Source of the DNA: Paraspadella gotoi
Lineage: Eukaryota; Chaetognatha
DNA: 64,000 bases
Assembly: GCA_051294375.1 (NCBI GenBank)
Contig: CM119264.1
Location: 11,011,832-11,075,831, forward strand
Direction of reading: 5' to 3'
Positions 26,478 to 51,962 of this stretch are shown one piece after another. The notes below the pieces were generated by a model. That model was given only the letters and a program-made list of their open reading frames with translations. It was not told the origin of the DNA and ran no database searches. Position numbers and translations under genes: made by a program. Within the stretch, counting starts at the first letter, position 1. The number at the start of each line of letters is the position of its first letter.

Positions 26478-26780
26478 GATGGAAGCCTCCCATAGAAACT
26501 CATTGGGAGGTTACCACAAAAAATTACACGGCGGTGCCATTAAGTTTAATGTCCATTCCAAACGTCAGTTTCCCTGACAATTTCATACTAAAAACAGATA
26601 AAGAAACAAACGTGTTTTTCCTAAGATGATGAGTTTCTTTTTCCTCTTCGTCTCTCTCTCAGATTTAACAAAGTTTCAGCGTCTCACTTTCAGCTCCAGT
26701 ACCGCCGTGGCGCCATGAATTATTTTTTTTTAGCATTTCCATTCCCCACTCCGCCCGTCCCCCGAAAACCTCGGACGAAC

Positions 26781-26948
26781 CTGAGATCGCGCCGGTTCGA
26801 CGTGGCCAGTCTCCCCAGGCACAATGGAGGCGGGGGCGTGGAGGGGGTTGGGGGAAGGGAGCTGGGGTTGTTCCAGAGAAGAGGAGGAGGCAATGACCGA
26901 GGACTGTTGCTGCGCTGATTGTTGCTGGTTCAAGCTGCTTCGAGACAT
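26781..26948 (-). CDS. Candidate Ser/Gln-rich first coding exon
   Basis: ATG at 26948 opens 56 codons rich in Ser, Gln and Pro (MSRSSLNQQQ start), ending in phase 0 at a donor CTCAG|GTTCGT. A perfect TGACGTCA lies 32 bp upstream of the ATG (26980-26987) within a CpG-rich block. This looks like the disordered N-terminus of a nuclear regulator. The remaining exons would be to the left on the minus strand, but I could not identify them. Function unknown. Confidence 0.35.
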
Positions 26949-26979
26949 CGCTTTACATTGCATTTGTTTTGGTCGTCGG

Positions 26980-26987
26980 TGACGTCA
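26980..26987. promoter_or_regulatory. CRE palindrome TGACGTCA
   Basis: Perfect 8-bp CREB/ATF site just upstream of the candidate minus-strand start codon at 26948, in a CpG-rich region. Confidence 0.45.
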
Positions 26988-27762
26988 TTCGTCGACGGAG
27001 AAGGGGCGGAGAACGCACGATGGCGTCCTTCGCGCGCGGCCGGGGGGGGGAAGACGCCGAGAGACACCGCAGATCCACAGGTGGCGCCGTGAGGGGGAGT
27101 AGTCCGCGCGTTGAGAAGGAGCGACGACGGAAGGGTCTGGCTAGGGGAGCCAAAGATAAGAAGGAAGAAAGGAAAAAAGCTCAAAAAAAAAAGTAAAATG
27201 AGCACTATTTCGTGAAGAAAGGGGGTTGGGAGGGGATTAGTTTAACAGAAAGGGAGAAAAGTAGAATGAGGCGCTCCTGGAAAAAAAAAATAACGGGTAG
27301 AACGCCGCGAAGTCAGCTTTCCGACGCGACAGATCCGCGGTTCATCCTATCTGCTGGGTGCACGCGCTGGATCGGCTGCGGCGGAGGAGGAGGAGCGTTG
27401 CGACGTAATTGAAGGGAAAGGGAAGAGGAAGAGTTGCGTTCCGTCGCTGCTGCCGCTGGCACCGGGGGAAGGGGATACGGAGAGAGAGAAAAAGAGGGGG
27501 GTGTTCCGCCTCTGCACCTTACGATTAGGCAAATGAATTTCGCGGCGGCGGTGGCGATGGCGGCGGGGAGCTTCTTCCCAAACAAAACTGTTTGTCTCGG
27601 TAACGGATGGAGTTGGATCCCGGCGGGAGAACCTTTGGCGGTTCCGGTCGGCGCATCCTTCGCCTCGAAATCGTCAAGCGGGCCGAGAATGTAACGGTGA
27701 CGGCGGTACTATACGCCCGCGCGAAGAGTCGTAGCAACGAGAGGCCGTCATCGTCATAGCGC

Positions 27763-27849
27763 CGCCAGGAAAAAAAAATTTCTCCAGGAAATGAGGCAGA
27801 NNNNNNNNNNCGCCAGGAAAAAAAAAATTTCTCCAGGAAATGAGGCAGA
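27763..27849. repeat. Redundant 38-bp sequence on both sides of a 10-N gap
   Basis: The 38 bp before the gap (27763-27800) and the 39 bp after it (27811-27849) are the same sequence apart from one A in a homopolymer. The N run is 27801-27810. It is most simply an unmerged contig overlap. Confidence 0.8.
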
Positions 27850-28202
27850 TTTTTTCCCCTTTTTTTGCTTTAGGAATCAAGGCCCGGCGTCGTGCCAATG
27901 AGGCGGCGTTGTAAGACGCCGTCTGAGGATCGAGGTCATGTCCCCGCGGCGTCGGAAGACGAGAGGGTCGCGCGCGCGAGAATGAGCGGAGATTAGAAGA
28001 AAAAAAATAGAAAAAAAATTGAAATTTCGTTTTGTCGTCGCAAAAAAAATAATAAATAATCAGTAGATGGGGGAGAGAGAGAGAGAATACAAAATTGGTG
28101 CAATTCTTTCCTTCGTTTGATCTCTCGCTCTCTCGTTCACTCTTCGTACGTCAGTCGGGAATGAGGCGGAATCGAGGGCGAGAGGAAGTGAGGCGCGACG
28201 CG

Positions 28203-28234
28203 ATTGGCGCACGACGAGGACGAGCTCGACCAAT
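28203..28234. promoter_or_regulatory. Inverted CCAAT-box pair
   Basis: ATTGG at 28203-28207 and CCAAT at 28230-28234 with matching flanks (CGATTGG / CCAATCG) in a CpG-rich segment. Likely proximal promoter element of an unidentified gene. Confidence 0.35.
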
Positions 28235-28320
28235 CGCGAACCGGAAACGCAGGAGAAGCGCGACGAGACGCGGTCAAAGGGGAACGCGATCTTGAGTCCG
28301 CGCGCCTCAGCCTAAGGCTT

Positions 28321-29411
28321 AGGGTAGAGTCATTATATTGAACTGCTCTTTCTTTTTTTTTTTTTTGCTTTGTTTTTAAATTAAAATTACAATTTTTGAC
28401 TAAAAAAACTATGTAATATAAAGTTTAAAGGTATTGCTTTGTTATTCACCGTCTAATTTAATAATCCCATGAACCGTTGTAATTCAATTGAAACGGATTT
28501 GTATAATGTTGCAAGTTAGATAACTATTTCACCATTTTTTTATTTACTGGTATTCTATCAATTTAAAAATGCAATAATCAATAACGAGAATAAAAACACA
28601 ATAGCAAAGTTTATTTGGAATGCATATTGCATATATCAAACGTAAACGCGGTCAAAAATGTGTAAATAGTTTGTACAAAATTATCCAAATTTACAATGCG
28701 CAATTTTTAAATTAAATCATGTATCTGTATCAGTCAAACTTAAAAGAGTGTAAAAATGATTTAAAAAAGGTTTAAAACACAAAAATGCTCTTAAACTTAT
28801 CCTAATATACAAAAGTATCCGTTACAAAAGTATGCAGCACTGGAAGTAAAGCATTTTTATAGGTAAAATAATAAAGAAGCTTCGAGCTCTTGTACTCTGT
28901 ACTCTATTCTAGTAACCCACCCAAATAACTTTATTATATCAGTTTCTTTACAATATCACTTTTGAGAAAGAAAAAAAAAATTCGTGACGATCGAATCAAA
29001 ACTGCATCGCAAAAAAAAAAATCTTCGAGCGAAAAAACGAACGAATATACCAAAATAACACGCAAGAATATCTAATTTTTTTTTAATAAATAAATAAAAT
29101 CTAAATTACAATATACAAAACGATTCATGACGCTGGGGCTATTAGTGAACTTTCAGGTAAATAGTTTTTTTAAGCACATCCAAAAAAAATTTGGAATTTG
29201 TAAAAAGGAAATAAATCTACGAATTGATCCTAAATGAGCTTTTTGTCCGTTAAAAATTTGAGAATATAATTTTTCCCCCGAATGCCATAATAGTTGAGAG
29301 AGACAAACGCGACCGCTTCCGCCATCGTCGCTGACATCAGTCGCGCCCATCACTTCGCAGCGCCTCTACAATTGATGTTGAAACAACTCCGACTTCGCCC
29401 CAACCCATTTC
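28321..29411. other. AT-rich spacer and plastin 3' flank
   Basis: AT-rich DNA downstream of the plastin stop codon (minus strand). The right part probably includes the plastin 3' UTR. No other gene seen. Confidence 0.5.
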
Positions 29412-43491
<14,080 letters not shown>

Positions 43492-43994
43492 GGAAACCGC
43501 GACGCGACGGGGTGCAAAAATTAACGGCGCTGAAATGTTCTTATCGAGGCGCTGGGAGGATCCGGCGTCGTGAAAAAAATTTACTAAAGTCGTCGATAAC
43601 TGATCTTTAATTCCGTTAAGAAAAAAATTCTAGTTCGTCTCAATCGCGTAGTTCGTTTTTTCTTTCTTTCGCTGAGACAGAAAAACAAAACAAAAAATAT
43701 TTTTGAAGTTTTAAATACGGGAAAACAATTGATTAGCGAAAACAAGAAATTTTTCAAATTCCCGAGTCTTTGAATTTTTTTTTTCTTTTGGGCCTCGAAT
43801 CTTCGGCAGACGTCGCTTTCTTTCTTTTTATTTCTTTTTCCTCCCTCGAGTTTCCCCGCGGAGAAGCGGCAAGGCGGCCAGGGGAAGAGAACCAAATAAC
43901 GAATTCAACCCCGTGATTTTAAATATTTCTATGTGTGGTTTTTTTTTCTTCAGTTTCGACGATTCTGACTCACGAAAAATCGAGAGAGAGAAGA

Positions 43995-44054
<60 letters not shown>

Positions 44055-44318
44055 AGAGAGAGAAGAGAGAGAGAGAAGAGAGTTAATCATCCGAACCCCG
44101 CGCCAACGTCGACGAGAAAGACGACGACGGCGATGATGGAGATGACTGATGAGTATTGCCCGAGTTAATTTCAAAATTATAAAAAAAAAAAACATTTCAG
44201 CCTCAAAAAAAAACCAAAAAAAAAAAAAAAAAACATTACAAATAAAACGAGATCTCGAGCAGAGGAGAAAGGCCGAGAGTCGAGGATCAAAACTCTCGAC
44301 GAGAGAGAGAGAGGGAGG

Positions 44319-44349
<31 letters not shown>

Positions 44350-46554
44350 CCGGATCTCCGTCGGAGAGGCGAATGATCCGAGGTGAGACAAGCGGTTTCC
44401 CCACCTTTGAACCGGGTGGGTTTCGTCGTCATCGGGCAAGGATCTCCGACTGAGCCACGATTGTTTACGCGATCGACGAGAGGCTCGACTCCGGAAAAGG
44501 GTGCTGCTTTAATTGTAAGGAGTTTACGGCATTTCCGTTACTTTCTTTTTTTTCACCTTTGGTCGAGAGCTCCGAGTTTTTCTGGGAACAATGGCTTTTT
44601 TTTGTCAATAATTGAGGTCGGATTTGATTCGTTATTCGTTTTTTCTTGACGTTTTGTTCTTTGTATCAATCTCAAAAAGATTAAACCAACGTTTTAATTT
44701 CTTTTTTATTAAAGCTAATGATGAAAACAATCTTACATGTACCCTTTGTCTCGAGCCAACACTTAAAAATATCTGCATAATTATCAGACTATAACCTTCA
44801 AAATTGCTACCATTACGAACGATAAATTTTTTAACGGTTGTTCTTTCAGTTTTTATTTTTTTTAAAATTCATTCGGTTGTTTGTAATAACAAGACCGGAC
44901 ATTTAAATTCTCCGAAGACGATGAAAAACAAGATGATAAAGATGTCAAGAGGAAATAGGGCAACAAAAAGAAGGGAGGCAAATGAGACAGTGAATATGAT
45001 AACGAATTCGGAAGAAAGGGTGGCAACCACGAAATATTTAAAGTCATTAAAATCACGTCGGATAAATCAAAAAGAAGAAACGTCAAAATTTTTAAACTTT
45101 AACGCGACTCATGATTTCTCAATAGCAGCAATTACTCAGTGCGGGTTCTGTTTTGAGAATTACTTAATTTGTTACCTAAGAAATCTTTTTTTCTTTAAAT
45201 TATATTCGTTGTACTAATTGCATAATGTTGAATGTTGAATGAAGAGCATTTACTAACGAGTTACGGAGTTGTTGGGCAAGGGAAAAGGAAAAGGAACAAA
45301 TGACTATCTCGAGACGACAAAGTGAAAAGACGACGCCAGTGCAGAAAAACTGACATGTTCATTCATTCATTACGAGGCAGTTTTCAGAACAAACACTGAA
45401 CGATTTAGCACCAGGATCGCGCGCATTGCGTGTCGAACGCACGTGTGGTCGATTCCGCGTGCGTTGAAAAGCTTTATGAGGGGCCGGTCACGGTTTTTTT
45501 TTTTGCTCGTGAGTGAAAAGAGGTAATCGATTGTGAATGTTGACGCTCGCTTTGCAAAACTTTTTTGTCCGTTCGATTTTAATTGAGTATATGTTATAAA
45601 TAAGTGAATTAAATAAAATAGAATGAAAAAAACGTTAAAAAGGGCATTAACAAATGCTAAAATCATTAAAAGGCTATCATCATTCATAACAAAATATAAT
45701 TAATAGGAAGGAAATATTATTTAACTCACTTTATGCTTGTGATGACGTTTAAAGAATTAACTCACTTTTCTTTTACACCCTAGGCTAATTAGATTAAACT
45801 GAAGAACAAAGTTATAAAATTTAAAAATACCACTTTTGTATGAAAACCTGTAACCCCGAAGTTGACTATCAGTTTTTTTTTCCTTTTAAGTCTAAATTTC
45901 GTTTGTGGAAAGAAACGTGGCTTCGTGCGGACTTCAAAAAGTCGTCAATTGCAAAGTAAACACAGTCGTCCTTTTGGGGCGGAACTAAACCAACGTTTAA
46001 CATTTTTCTATTTTGAATACCTCTTTATTATTTGTTTTTTTATTTTTTTGTTTCTTTTTATTTTTTATTATTTGATTATTAAGCAATTTAAACAAAAGCA
46101 ATACAATTTCAACCTCGGAAAATTTATCACTAACCTTCGATGTTTTACGTTTTTCGTTAATCGTAAGTAATACAAATCTAGCCAAATCGTATCACCGGAA
46201 ATTATAAGAACTAATCGGTACGAATGACGAACGAAGAATTATAAACTTTTTTTAGCGTGGGAAAAAACATACAAGTGACACGGACCAATGAGAAAATAAA
46301 TTAGACAAAAAATACTGGTTGTTTTTGTTGTTGTTATCGTTATTATTCGTGGGACCGAAATCGCGCAACGCAAACAAAGTCCGTTAATCAAAAAGGAAGG
46401 GAGAAGAAATTAATCGAGGAAATCTTTTTACTGCGTTGGGTTTTAGGAAGTCTGGAAGAGGAGAGATAGCGAACGACCTCATTGGTCGACGAGCAGCTCT
46501 GGGCCGGTATGCAAACATGCTATTTAAGAACATGTAAAGAGAGAGAGAAAGGCT

Positions 46555-46558
<4 letters not shown>

Positions 46559-46649
<91 letters not shown>
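46559..46649. repeat. (GA)n microsatellite
   Basis: About 90 bp of uninterrupted GA. Confidence 0.97.
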
Positions 46650-46652
<3 letters not shown>

Positions 46653-46696
46653 GTTCCTGGGCCTCCCGCCTCCAGGAAAGTTTTGTTGAATCGAAG

Positions 46697-46708
46697 GACG
46701 ACGAGGAA

Positions 46709-46743
<35 letters not shown>
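46697..46743. repeat. (GAC)n trinucleotide array
   Basis: About 15 tandem GAC triplets, 47 bp downstream of the GA array. Confidence 0.95.
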
Positions 46744-47667
46744 AGTGAAAAACCAAAAACGAAGCCGCAGATGAGATGACGGGAGCTCGACAGGGAGGCG
46801 AGAGCCAGAACCAACGACACAAAAATGAAATAAAAATAAAATAAAAATGAAAATAAAAAGCGAAACGAGCCGGGATGAAAATTCAAATGAGACGTAAAAT
46901 TGGAGAGATAAATTCGTCCTTTTCAGAAGAATTTACGACAAAATATAGCGAGTTATTATAAAGAGAACAGAATCGAGTTTAAATTTTAGCAATACAGCCG
47001 AGTAGCCAATACAGTTTTTAGTGAGTTATAAAAGTTAAAACAAATTTGTTCTGTTACCGATGCTCTCGTCTTTCTGATTCATTTAGGATTCTCATGATAA
47101 GAAAAATATATTATTTCATTAATCAAAGAACTTGCATTACATTTATTTTTATTCCTTGACCTTAGATTCGTTTCAAAATAAAAAAAAAAACAACTTTGGT
47201 TAGTCATATTTTGTCAAAGATTACAATCGGTGATTGCTCTTCATTCTTTCGATTCATTAAGGATGAATAAAATTACTTATTAAAGTCATAAAAACAGAAA
47301 AAAACATTACGTAGAAAAACGTCATTAATCTTCCCAAAGTCATGATCATGTAAGTAATAAAACATAGCGTCGACCAGCCACAGGTGACGGTAGTTTCTTT
47401 TCTCTCACGAAAAATCAACCTAGTTATCTTCACAGCTTCAATTTATTTAGTCACAACATTATCGAAACTACACGAAACTCAATTGCTATCATTAATTCTA
47501 TCACAAAACGTTTCTCTGTAAATAGGTTACTATTTCACAAAGCTTTTTTCTCTGCCTTGTTGCGTTCCAGTCAAATCATTCGAAATTAAATAAATCAAAA
47601 TAAATTCCAACCAATCAAATAAAATAATTTCAAATTCTTTAAACCGCAATTAAATTTACCAATCAAA

Positions 47668-50600
47668 ATGATTCTGTGGTTGACGCTCATGCTAATTCCG
47701 CTACTATTGCTCCCAACCATTGCTGGAAGCGTCCCGGAAACCGACAATTCAAACAAATTGTGTCATTCTATCTCCTCTTGCCGCGGACGCTGCTACGAGC
47801 GATGGACGCCAGCGCGAGTGGGTATCGTTTCTGAGTCGACCTTTGGCCATCTGAGATGTCGATGCGATAAACTGTGCATCCTCTACGGAGATTGCTGCAA
47901 CGACTTTACTTCCGTTTGCCGCCGTCAAGCGTCGTGGTGGGAGAGAGTAAAGTTGATTACAAAGCAAAAATATCTCAAATGCCAAGGAATGCACCTAGAG
48001 GGTCAGACTGAAGCCAAAAACGTCATGGTGATTGGCAGGTGAAAAAAAAAGCATTAAAAAGTATTTAGTACTTCAGAACAGTCATTTGTTCACAACCCAA
48101 AAACTAATATTTTGAAGAGTTTGTTCGTTTGTTTTTAGTTAAAAGATAAATACTTAATATTTAACACAAAAATATGATATCAAATAGATAAAATCTTCAA
48201 AAAATAAACCTAAAAAAAAATAAAGATACAAATAACTTTGCAATTTTCATTATTTATTTTGTATAATGTGTGTTCTCAAGCAATATTAATCATATGACAT
48301 ATGATTTAAAAAGCGTCAAACATCAAAAAGCTAACTTGATTACCGACTGCCTTTCAGCTGTCCTGATGGAACCGACGTCTTCCGCCGGGTAATGTGCATG
48401 AAGCCGCCGTCCTTCAAAGATATTCCCACCTTCATACCCGTCACGTCTACGGCCGATGGCCTCGTCTATCGCAATAGCTATTGCGCACAATGCGTCAGCA
48501 AGTCGACCCCCGTTAAGCCCTGGAAGGTGACCTACGTGGAGTGCGACGAAAAGATGGAGCTTACCTTTGAGGGCGTGGCCCTTATCGATCCAAATAGGGC
48601 GAGCACCCTCGCCCGGGAATTCAGCGACGTTCTACTAGGATGGCTGACCTCCAACTGCCGTCTCCGCTTCGATCCACACAACGCCACCAATTTTCACTTT
48701 TGCCACGAGGACCTAAAGACGCCGGCTGACCCGTCGGCGTGCCCGGGGCCGTACGACCCGGTTTGGTTCGATACCGGGGGAGGGAAAAGCGGGGACAGAA
48801 ACGATAAGGAGGCCGGCGAGGGGGAAGTAGGCAGGGAGAGAGCTTCGCTCAAAGAGGAGACGCTCTTCCGTAACTTGGAATGCGCGAAAGAGAATGGGTT
48901 CACGGTCAAAAGCGAAAAGCATTGCCTCACGGATTCGAAGCGTCTCTCCTTTTATGGTTTACTACGTCGTAACGTCGCACCATCAGAGTACGCCTTTCTA
49001 CCCGGAAGTCTAACCATCCTCTTAAATTTCGGCGTCGATGGAAAAACGCGCGTCAATATGGTGGACGAGGGACGACTCGCCTCCATGCGGCGCTGTCCGA
49101 AAGGCAGCGTTCTCGAGACGGCCAGTAACACCTGCAAGAAGCTTCACTGTCCCTCGGGTACGACGCTAATGGAGGACGGAAGTTGCAAGGATTACGAGTT
49201 GGACATGGAAAACTTGCGATTCGAGACGCGCGTCTATATCTCTCTTGACATTCGCTACGACACGACGGTCATACCGGAGCTCGTCACTCCCAACACCGAA
49301 AAGATTCTCAAGGTTAACTTTGAGAAATACCTTCACATCGACGAGACCGGCATGCTTAATTTTAGCATGAAAGCGCACGCTCGTGCCTCGGAAAGCGGAC
49401 ATCCGTCGGGCGAAACCTCCATCACAGCTGAGTGCACGATTGAACTGGAGATCGTGCTCAAAGACGAGAGTCAAAACGACGTTCTCCTCGTACAGGAAAT
49501 GTTCGACGACTTTAACCGAAACCTTACGCGAGCGGACAAATCCTCGGAAGCGCTGAAGATCACCCGCATAAGCGAGAAGATTACTCACCTCGTGGTTCCC
49601 GACGAGAACGCAACTCAGGAAATTCAGGAGCTCCAGTGGTGCTCCAACGGCGATATGAAGTTCTACAACGAGAGTTTCGATTACTGGCAAGAGGAGCGCG
49701 AGCAACCCGGGGGCGGGAAAAAGAACGAAACGTTCGTTCGAACGCACGACACGGGAATCGTTTATAACACAGGTCAGTTCGATATGGCCATCGCCGTGCA
49801 AACGGACCTGACAAAAGACGAGTACCAGGTGGTTGCCTGGGTCGTCGTTTGCGAGCGCCATCCGCGCATCGTCAACAGAGACTGCGACGTGGAGGTGATT
49901 CTCAATTCGACGGAGTTTCGCTACTTAAAGAACCGCAGCATCGAGGTTTTGTCCGACCACCAAATATACGGAATAGACGAGTACGAAAAATGCCCGACGA
50001 TCCGGCGACTCGTGCCGGCTGCGCGAATGAGGCGCGCCGCAGAATCGGATTCGCAATTGGGAAACGATTCGTCACTCTTGACACGAGCGACCATTCTGGA
50101 TCGTTCGTCCAATACGGGCAAGATCCTCGTCTGCTTGCGATCTCCGAAAAAGGAGAAGGAAATGTTCTTTTTTTCCTTTTCGGCGACTCAGGGAATGATC
50201 ACGGTGATTCTCCTGCCAATTTCCATCGTGGCCCTCATCGCCACCATGGCGATCTACGCTTTTTTCCGTCGTCTGCGAAACTTACCCGGTCTGATTTTGC
50301 TCCACGTCGCCTTTACTCTGCTGCTCTCCCAGTCGACAGTGCTATTCAGTCTGACCTACCCGGCGGCTGTGTCGTGGACGTGCACCGTCATCGCCGTCGC
50401 CAATCACTACCTGCTAATCACGTCCTTCTGCTGGATGAACGCCTACGCCTACAACATCTACCACATATTCCGCTCTTTCACTTCGGTGGCGTCGTTAGGA
50501 GCGGTGGGAGTGAAACACTGGTTGCGACGCTACGCTCTTTACGCTTACGGCGCGCCCGCGCTTCTCGTCAGCGTCTGTGTTGCGCTGGAGAGCACCATTG

Positions 50601-51211
50601 GCTGCATGCACTACGGTGGAGACAACCTAGTGTACACCATCAAGGACTTGGTCGATGCTGAAAACCAAACCGTTTACGGAAACGCATGTTGGATCAACAA
50701 CTACACGGCTTCGGTCTTCGTTTTTGGCTTGCCGTTGATGGCGCTGATGACCGCCAACATCGCCCTTTACGTGTTGACGGTGAGACACGTCAAAGGCATC
50801 TCACGGGCCAAGCTGTTCGAAGGGCGCGTAAGGAGCAGCCTGGTTCCCAACTCGGATTCGCCCGTCGACCTCAAGACCTTTATGCGTCTCTCGACGGTGA
50901 TGGGGTTCGGTTGGTTAATCGGCTTCAGCGGGGCTCTGATCAAAAGAATAGATTACGGGATCGTGGGCCAAACGATGGAAGAGATAGTCTCCTTTCTCTT
51001 CATCTTCTTGTCATCGCTACAGGGACTAGGCATCTTCATAGCCTTCGCAACGGGGAGTCGGGTCAAAGAGGAAGTCAAGGAGGCCTTTAAGGGGTCGAGG
51101 TTCGAAGGGGGTTGGGATTTGACGTCGAGAAGACAGTCAAAGGATTCGGTGACGACGGTGTCGTCCTTAGCCTCTTTGACGAGCTCTGACGGGAAAGCAT
51201 CATACCCATAG
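47668..51211 (+). CDS. Somatomedin-B domain 7TM receptor, family B / Methuselah-like (1074 aa)
   Basis: Exons 47668-48038 and 48358-51211, joined in phase 2 (donor GGCAG|GTGAAA, acceptor CTTTCAG|CTG). Residues 1-20 are a hydrophobic signal peptide. Cysteines 38, 42, 64, 66, 70, 76, 77 and 84 follow the eight-cysteine somatomedin-B pattern (C-x3-C ... CRCDKLC-x5-CC-x6-C), but with 21 residues between the second and third cysteines where vitronectin has about 9. A long, N-glycosylation-rich ectodomain follows, with a basic RMRR site before the membrane. Seven hydrophobic helices span about 735-1022. TM3 contains FCWMNAYAYNIYHIF, like Methuselah-type receptors, and extracellular loop 2 has the conserved CW pair. 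The short tail is Ser-rich. No GPS cleavage motif is visible. Ligand and G-protein coupling cannot be told. Confidence 0.9.
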
Positions 51212-51962
51212 CTGAAGGGTTCGGATGCTTCAATATTTTTTTCCCTCATTAATTCATAACTTCCTTTAATTAGAATATAATTTTGATCCATAAGAAAGGA
51301 ACGCGAGTTACGTATTATACGAGTATCGAGTAAAAAGTAATATTGCCATTATATTTGTGGTTGTCGAAGGGGAGAGTAAATTAACTAAATCAAAAATCAA
51401 TGAACTAACTGGCTTACCTACAGTGTTCCTTACTGATTAAAAGAAAAATTAAAAGAACTGAAGCATATAATTTCAATTTCAATGATTATTTTGCACTACG
51501 GAGTGATTTGAAAATATTTCTTATATTTCAACAGGACACCATCTGTAAATTTGAAAAAAAAATGCGAAATTTAATTTGTTAGATGGGAAAAAATAGTTTT
51601 TATCGTTTTACTTTTTTTACTCATGTACTTAAATTTTTATCGAATTCATGATAAAAAAAAAGTTTTGTTGTCAAAACAGCTGTTATGTTCATGCAAAAAT
51701 ATTTCCTAGAATCCTGATTACTGACATCGGCAATTAAAATGAGATAACAAAAAAAAAAATAATGAAAGCTAAATAAACTTACGTATCACAAAGCATAAGT
51801 AGATTAAGCTTAAAATGACTAAAAACCAAAATTCACCAACAAAAAGATCCAAACAAGACTAATAATTCACGCCCAATTAGGCACGAAGATTTTGATTGCG
51901 CGGAAATCAAGAAGATTTCGAAAACGATTCCCAGTCGAATCTATTATTATTAAATTGTTAGT
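51212..51962. other. Convergent intergenic spacer
   Basis: AT-rich, 751 bp between the receptor stop (plus) and the ATG3 stop (minus). It should contain both 3' UTRs. An AATAAA-type signal for the plus strand lies near 51773. Confidence 0.5.

Larger units (their letters stand above)
20877..26700. other. Gene-poor region with CpG-rich and low-complexity patches
   Basis: Includes AT-rich 21000-21400, CGT-repeat-rich 21440-21660, a CpG-rich block 21980-22480, poly-T/A and GA/CT tracts 22500-23680, a (GAC)n patch near 23930-23955, a purine-rich G-run block 24700-24800, the GATA microsatellite at 25216-25352, and a 600-bp stretch open in several frames (25460-26065). None gives a convincing product. 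Confidence 0.45.
26988..28320. other. CpG-rich island-like region
   Basis: GC-rich sequence, open in many frames, containing CGG/GGC runs and the 10-N gap. It probably represents promoter and untranslated sequence. At 28203-28234 an inverted CCAAT pair (ATTGG...CCAAT, 22 bp between) forms a near-palindrome that could bind NF-Y. Confidence 0.4.
43492..47667. other. Intergenic region between plastin and the receptor gene
   Basis: The part next to 43491 should hold the plastin promoter and 5' UTR. GA arrays lie at 43982-44081, 44301-44349 and 46559-46649, and a (GAC)n triplet array at 46697-46743. The rest is AT-rich with no supported exon. An open frame at 44804-45217 on the plus strand is AT-rich and unrecognisable. 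Confidence 0.5.

Noticed and set aside
44804-45217. 137-codon plus-strand frame
   Set aside because: AT-rich, begins at a non-ATG start, and has no recognised domain or splice partner.
49849-50661. 270-codon plus-strand frame inside the receptor exon
   Set aside because: Out-of-frame shadow of the 7TM receptor. The receptor frame carries the transmembrane helices.
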